64,000 bases of DNA from Mycogone perniciosa (taxonomy: Eukaryota > Ascomycota > Sordariomycetes > Hypocreales > Hypocreaceae), in the NCBI GenBank assembly GCA_025331125.1, contig JAOALB010000091.1, positions 167,635-231,634 on the forward strand, written 5' to 3'. Position 1 is the first letter of the stretch. Each line of letters begins with the position of its first letter. Shown here piece by piece: positions 62,077 to 64,000 of this stretch. The notes below the pieces were generated by a model. The model did no database searches. It saw nothing but the letters and a program-made list of their open reading frames with translations, and had not been told where the DNA came from. Made by a program: the position numbers and the translations under genes.

Positions 62077-63375
62077 CAGCCTTAGTCGACTACAGGTAGT
62101 CCAATTACTTAATTCTTACTAAGCACCTATCTGACCCTACCTTTAATTTAGGGGCAGACTATATTCTTGGTCAGGCCTAAAAGAAGTACTATATGGTAAA
62201 ACCAAGACCCTATAAAAGGACCTAGGTTATTTCCTTAGGAATAAACTATATGAGTTGGGTTTATATTGGTAGGTTAACTGAGTCTTTTCTTAGTGGAAGG
62301 TATCACTTACTCCTATAGAGGGTAGTTAAACTAAATTAAATGTCCTGAATAATTAGGTGATGGATACTATAGATTCATGCATATATTTCCTTTACATGGT
62401 TTAAATTCTCTGAGGATCCTAATAATCCATGCATAGTAACTTATATATTGTCTTGAAAATCCTCCTGGTCTTACTATATAGTAGTAAAATGAGTTATTTT
62501 AATAGCATGTTCAAACATCAGCAACAGCGGGCGCTATGTCGTATTAGCAGCGGGCGCTATGGTGGTAATATAAGTGGATTTTATCTAATACTGGGAAAAA
62601 GAATAGCTAGAGGACGCAAATAACATTAATACCGCAGCAAGACAATTAATAGATCGTATAAAGGCTTGGGGTAACTTGAAACATTCTGGCCGACATACCT
62701 TCACGTTTTACAAAAACAAAAATTAATTCACGCTAATGGAGCGTTATCCAAAGCCTGATAGCAGATTACAGGACCCCTAGACAATCTAAGTCTTTACGAC
62801 GAGTTTCACTAATCTATAACCATGTTCATAGAACGACCCGCCCGATTGTCTTGGCTCTACAGAACATTCCCACAGAATTGGCCTGGAACAGGGTTGCAGT
62901 CGAATCATTTATCCATGGCTTTAACGTAAATATGACTCATCAAAGTCCCAACAAACTAGGCTCCAACAGCATGGCTCTCTCTAGCAAACATACACTGAAT
63001 AGAAAGATCGAGGACAAAGTTCTGGAACCGCTATAATACTTTTCAAATTCCCGTTTAATAGGAGAAAAGGTTCAATTTCATAAGTTAGAACGTTGGAGAC
63101 CGTCAAAACTGCCTAACAGGCTAGTCAGCCGTCTGACTTTCGCCCAACAGCAATTGGTGGATGCTTTTCTAGTTCGGAATTACCAGGTTAAATATGCAGT
63201 ACCATGTCAAGTGCTTATATGCTTCATTAGTGCTGAATATTTGCGTATATACTTTACTTTTTATTAGATGTATAAGATATATAAGACGTAGGTTCCCTTT
63301 TAAACTACCAAGTAGCCTTATTCTCTTCTTCTTAAACCTAAGCGCCAATTCTTGATATTATCGCAAAGTTCTGAG
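62077..63375. other. Island DNA upstream of the right-hand secreted protein gene
   Basis: Normal composition, no gene recognised. A 61-codon frame at 62,851-63,036 (+) is unlike known proteins. A TATATAAG at about 63,277-63,284, roughly 95 bp before the next gene's start, may be its TATA box. Confidence 0.45.
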
Positions 63376-63777
63376 ATGCGCTCTCTCCTCCCTTTCTCTT
63401 TTGCTTTCATTAACACTACGGCAAATGCTGCTCAATGCTATTCGGACCAAATTCGTGGCTGCAGCCTCAACGCTTTTCAACAGGCCGCATACCAAATCTG
63501 CAACTCTCAGTCTACTTCCCACGACTACTTCTGCATCGGAACCCGCGTTTGGGTTCATGCTCAATATTCCGGGACTGGTTCAAAGGCTCAATGCCGAGTA
63601 AGCTAAAGGTGACGCCACAATCTGTGATTATATAATGATTAACGATTATAATAGAATGCAATAGACAACATCATCTCGCAATGTCTTCAAGGTTCAGGAA
63701 CTTTATCTGGTGGATATTGGGAATGGTCTCTTAATGGAGATATTGAAAATTACGATCTTCGGGTTAGAAGAAACTAG
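63376..63777 (+). CDS. Small secreted cysteine-rich protein, 114 aa, two exons
   Basis: Exon 1 (63,376-63,597) and exon 2 (63,655-63,777) are joined in phase 0 by a 57-bp intron (donor GTAAGC, branch-like ATTAAC, acceptor ATAG). A signal peptide is likely at residues 1-19 (MRSLLPFSFAFINTTANAA). The mature part has six cysteines (21, 29, 42, 53, 73, 84) and ends in an aromatic, Gly/Asn-rich segment GGYWEWSLNGDIENYDLRV. Splicing is supported because exon 2 alone carries the last Cys and this structured-looking end, while unspliced exon 1 stops two codons past the donor. I do not recognise the family. Composition and codons are normal, with no RIP damage despite repeats on both sides. An LTR begins 151 bp after the stop. 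A secreted effector or antimicrobial-type role is plausible but unproven. Confidence 0.7.
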
Positions 63778-63927
63778 AAACGGCGGACATTATATCCCCT
63801 TGTTAACCTTTGTGCGGTTCTTCAAACCATTTTCAAAATCCCTTTATTTAAGGGGAAGTTATTTTTTATCATTTAATTTGTTTCCCTTTCTCGACAGCCT
63901 AAATAGGAACACTGTTATATAAGTTCT

Positions 63928-64000
63928 TGTCACGACCCGACCAGGCCAAGGCCCGGGTCCGGAAGAATATCGGAACGACGGGCCAATAAGAACATGATCA
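63928..64000 (+). mobile_element. Start of a little-mutated gypsy-X superfamily LTR, cut by the window edge
   Basis: TGTCACGACCCGACCAGG and onward matches 60,942-61,010 with few differences and keeps intact TG and many CpG sites. It continues beyond the window, so a full element cannot be judged from here. Confidence 0.65.

Overview
The window reads as nuclear DNA of a filamentous ascomycete (Pezizomycotina). Genes have short GT-AG introns of 45-66 bp with CTGAC/CTGAT-like branch sites. The gene types (P450, fungal gasdermin-like protein, SERAC1-like hydrolase fused to a subtilase, small secreted cysteine-rich proteins) fit such a fungus. Most of the window is very AT-rich repeat DNA in which codons have changed by C-to-T or G-to-A (for example YVDD to YINN, TGG or CAG to stop), the signature of repeat-induced point mutation (RIP). 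I cannot name the species.

Layout. 1-9,200 is a gene-bearing arm of normal composition. It holds a 5'-truncated ACC-synthase-like aminotransferase running off the left edge, a gasdermin-like gene (1816-2743, +), a convergent six-exon gene for an 890-residue membrane-anchored protein with SERAC1-like hydrolase, galectin-like and subtilase regions (5786-2821, -), and a complete cytochrome P450 (6905-8611, +). 9,300-14,225 is RIP-degraded retrotransposon DNA with one LTR nested in another. 14,226-19,100 is an island with a secreted 8-cysteine protein (15041-14616, -), a MITE nested in a larger inverted-repeat element, and a cytochrome b5 domain fragment. 19,137-50,830 is a nested retrotransposon stack whose layers can be resolved from target-site duplications: an old gypsy-like repeat hit by a copia element (19,610-46,263), itself hit by gypsy-X (20,435-33,939) and gypsy-Y (35,423-42,025), with gypsy-X in turn hit by copia-2 (20,713-27,940) and by an element now reduced to a solo LTR (29,469-30,049). 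50,831-62,080 is mixed degraded repeats with a LINE RNase H remnant, further LTRs and a RIP-killed alpha/beta-hydrolase pseudogene. 62,080-64,000 is a right-hand island with a two-exon secreted 6-cysteine protein and the start of a little-mutated LTR at the edge.

How it works together. The most notable module is the tail-to-tail pair of a gasdermin-like protein and a multidomain subtilase, 77 bp apart. In Podospora HET-Q1/HET-Q2 and related loci, a linked subtilisin-like protease cleaves a gasdermin and triggers regulated cell death in non-self recognition or immunity. Here the protease carries a membrane anchor, a divergent hydrolase domain and a galectin-like domain, suggesting a sensor-protease that activates the neighbouring pore-former. 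The two secreted proteins lie beside repeat blocks, a setting often seen for effector genes.
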